From Pseudolabrys sp. (GTDB taxonomy: Bacteria; Pseudomonadota; Alphaproteobacteria; Rhizobiales; Xanthobacteraceae), in contig JADGGK010000004.1 in NCBI GenBank assembly GCA_019689975.1, forward strand, positions 1-64,000: a DNA stretch of 64,000 nucleotides. The letters run 5' to 3'. Below the pieces are notes generated by a model. The model had not been told where the DNA came from and made no database searches. It saw nothing but the letters and a program-made list of their open reading frames with translations. Shown piece after piece: positions 63,783 to 64,000 of this stretch. The translations under genes and the position numbers were made by a program. The first letter of the stretch is position 1. The number at the start of each line of letters is the position of its first letter.

Positions 63783-64000
63783 AACGGTGCTTTGGTTGGG
63801 GCTGGCCGGCGTCGTGGCCGGTTGCTCCGAATATCTCGACCACCGGGATACGATCACGCTCAACGGCGGCAACGCGGTGGCGACAAACGTCGTGACGCAA
63901 ATGGTCGATCCCTGGCCGCGCGCCAGCGCCAACCGCAACATCGCGTTTAACGGCGAAGTGATGGAGGGGGCGATGCTGCGCTACCGCACCCACCGGGTCA
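63766..64000 (+). CDS. cpaD: Tad pilus lipoprotein CpaD, truncated by window end
   Basis: MRRSIETVLWLGLAGVVAGCSEYLDHRDTITLNGGNAVATNVVTQMVDPWPRASANRNIAF; lipobox VAGC; overlaps the end of cpaC. Confidence 0.88.
   Translation, partial: MRRSIETVLWLGLAGVVAGCSEYLDHRDTITLNGGNAVATNVVTQMVDPWPRASANRNIAFNGEVMEGAMLRYRTHRV

Overview
GC-rich alphaproteobacterial (Rhizobiales-like, Bradyrhizobium/Rhodopseudomonas-type) chromosomal window. It is mostly conserved core genome: leuS-lptE, a HerA-like ATPase, a CenR-like response regulator, xthA, lolA, ftsK, two tandem glnK-amtB pairs, tesB, a UbiH-type hydroxylase, Trm112/LON-domain/thioredoxin-TPR genes, ggt, a large NAD-glutamate dehydrogenase, purH-heparinase-rsmB, acs, EVE-gpsA-tsaD, hemC-hemD-Mic60-hemY, an MFS transporter, an NMT1/THI5-type ABC transport and catabolic operon, and the start of a Tad/Flp pilus locus (cpaB-cpaC-cpaD) running off the right edge. 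There are two tRNA genes (Gly-GCC, Thr-CGT). I saw no CRISPR array, prophage, transposase or integrase. The least explained items are: a pair of adjacent ParA/MinD-like ATPases, the second with a degenerate P-loop, preceded by nested palindromes; a perfect 12-bp-arm dyad between tesB and the ubiH-type gene; a TTTTGCA-GG-TGCAAAA dyad in front of the cenR-like gene; an unlisted 40-aa membrane-protein ORF followed by a strong terminator; a six-gene ABC/hydrolase/AhpD-like operon; and a small family of dispersed palindromic repeats. No clearly novel multi-gene system is provable from sequence alone. All family calls come from reading translated motifs, not from searches.
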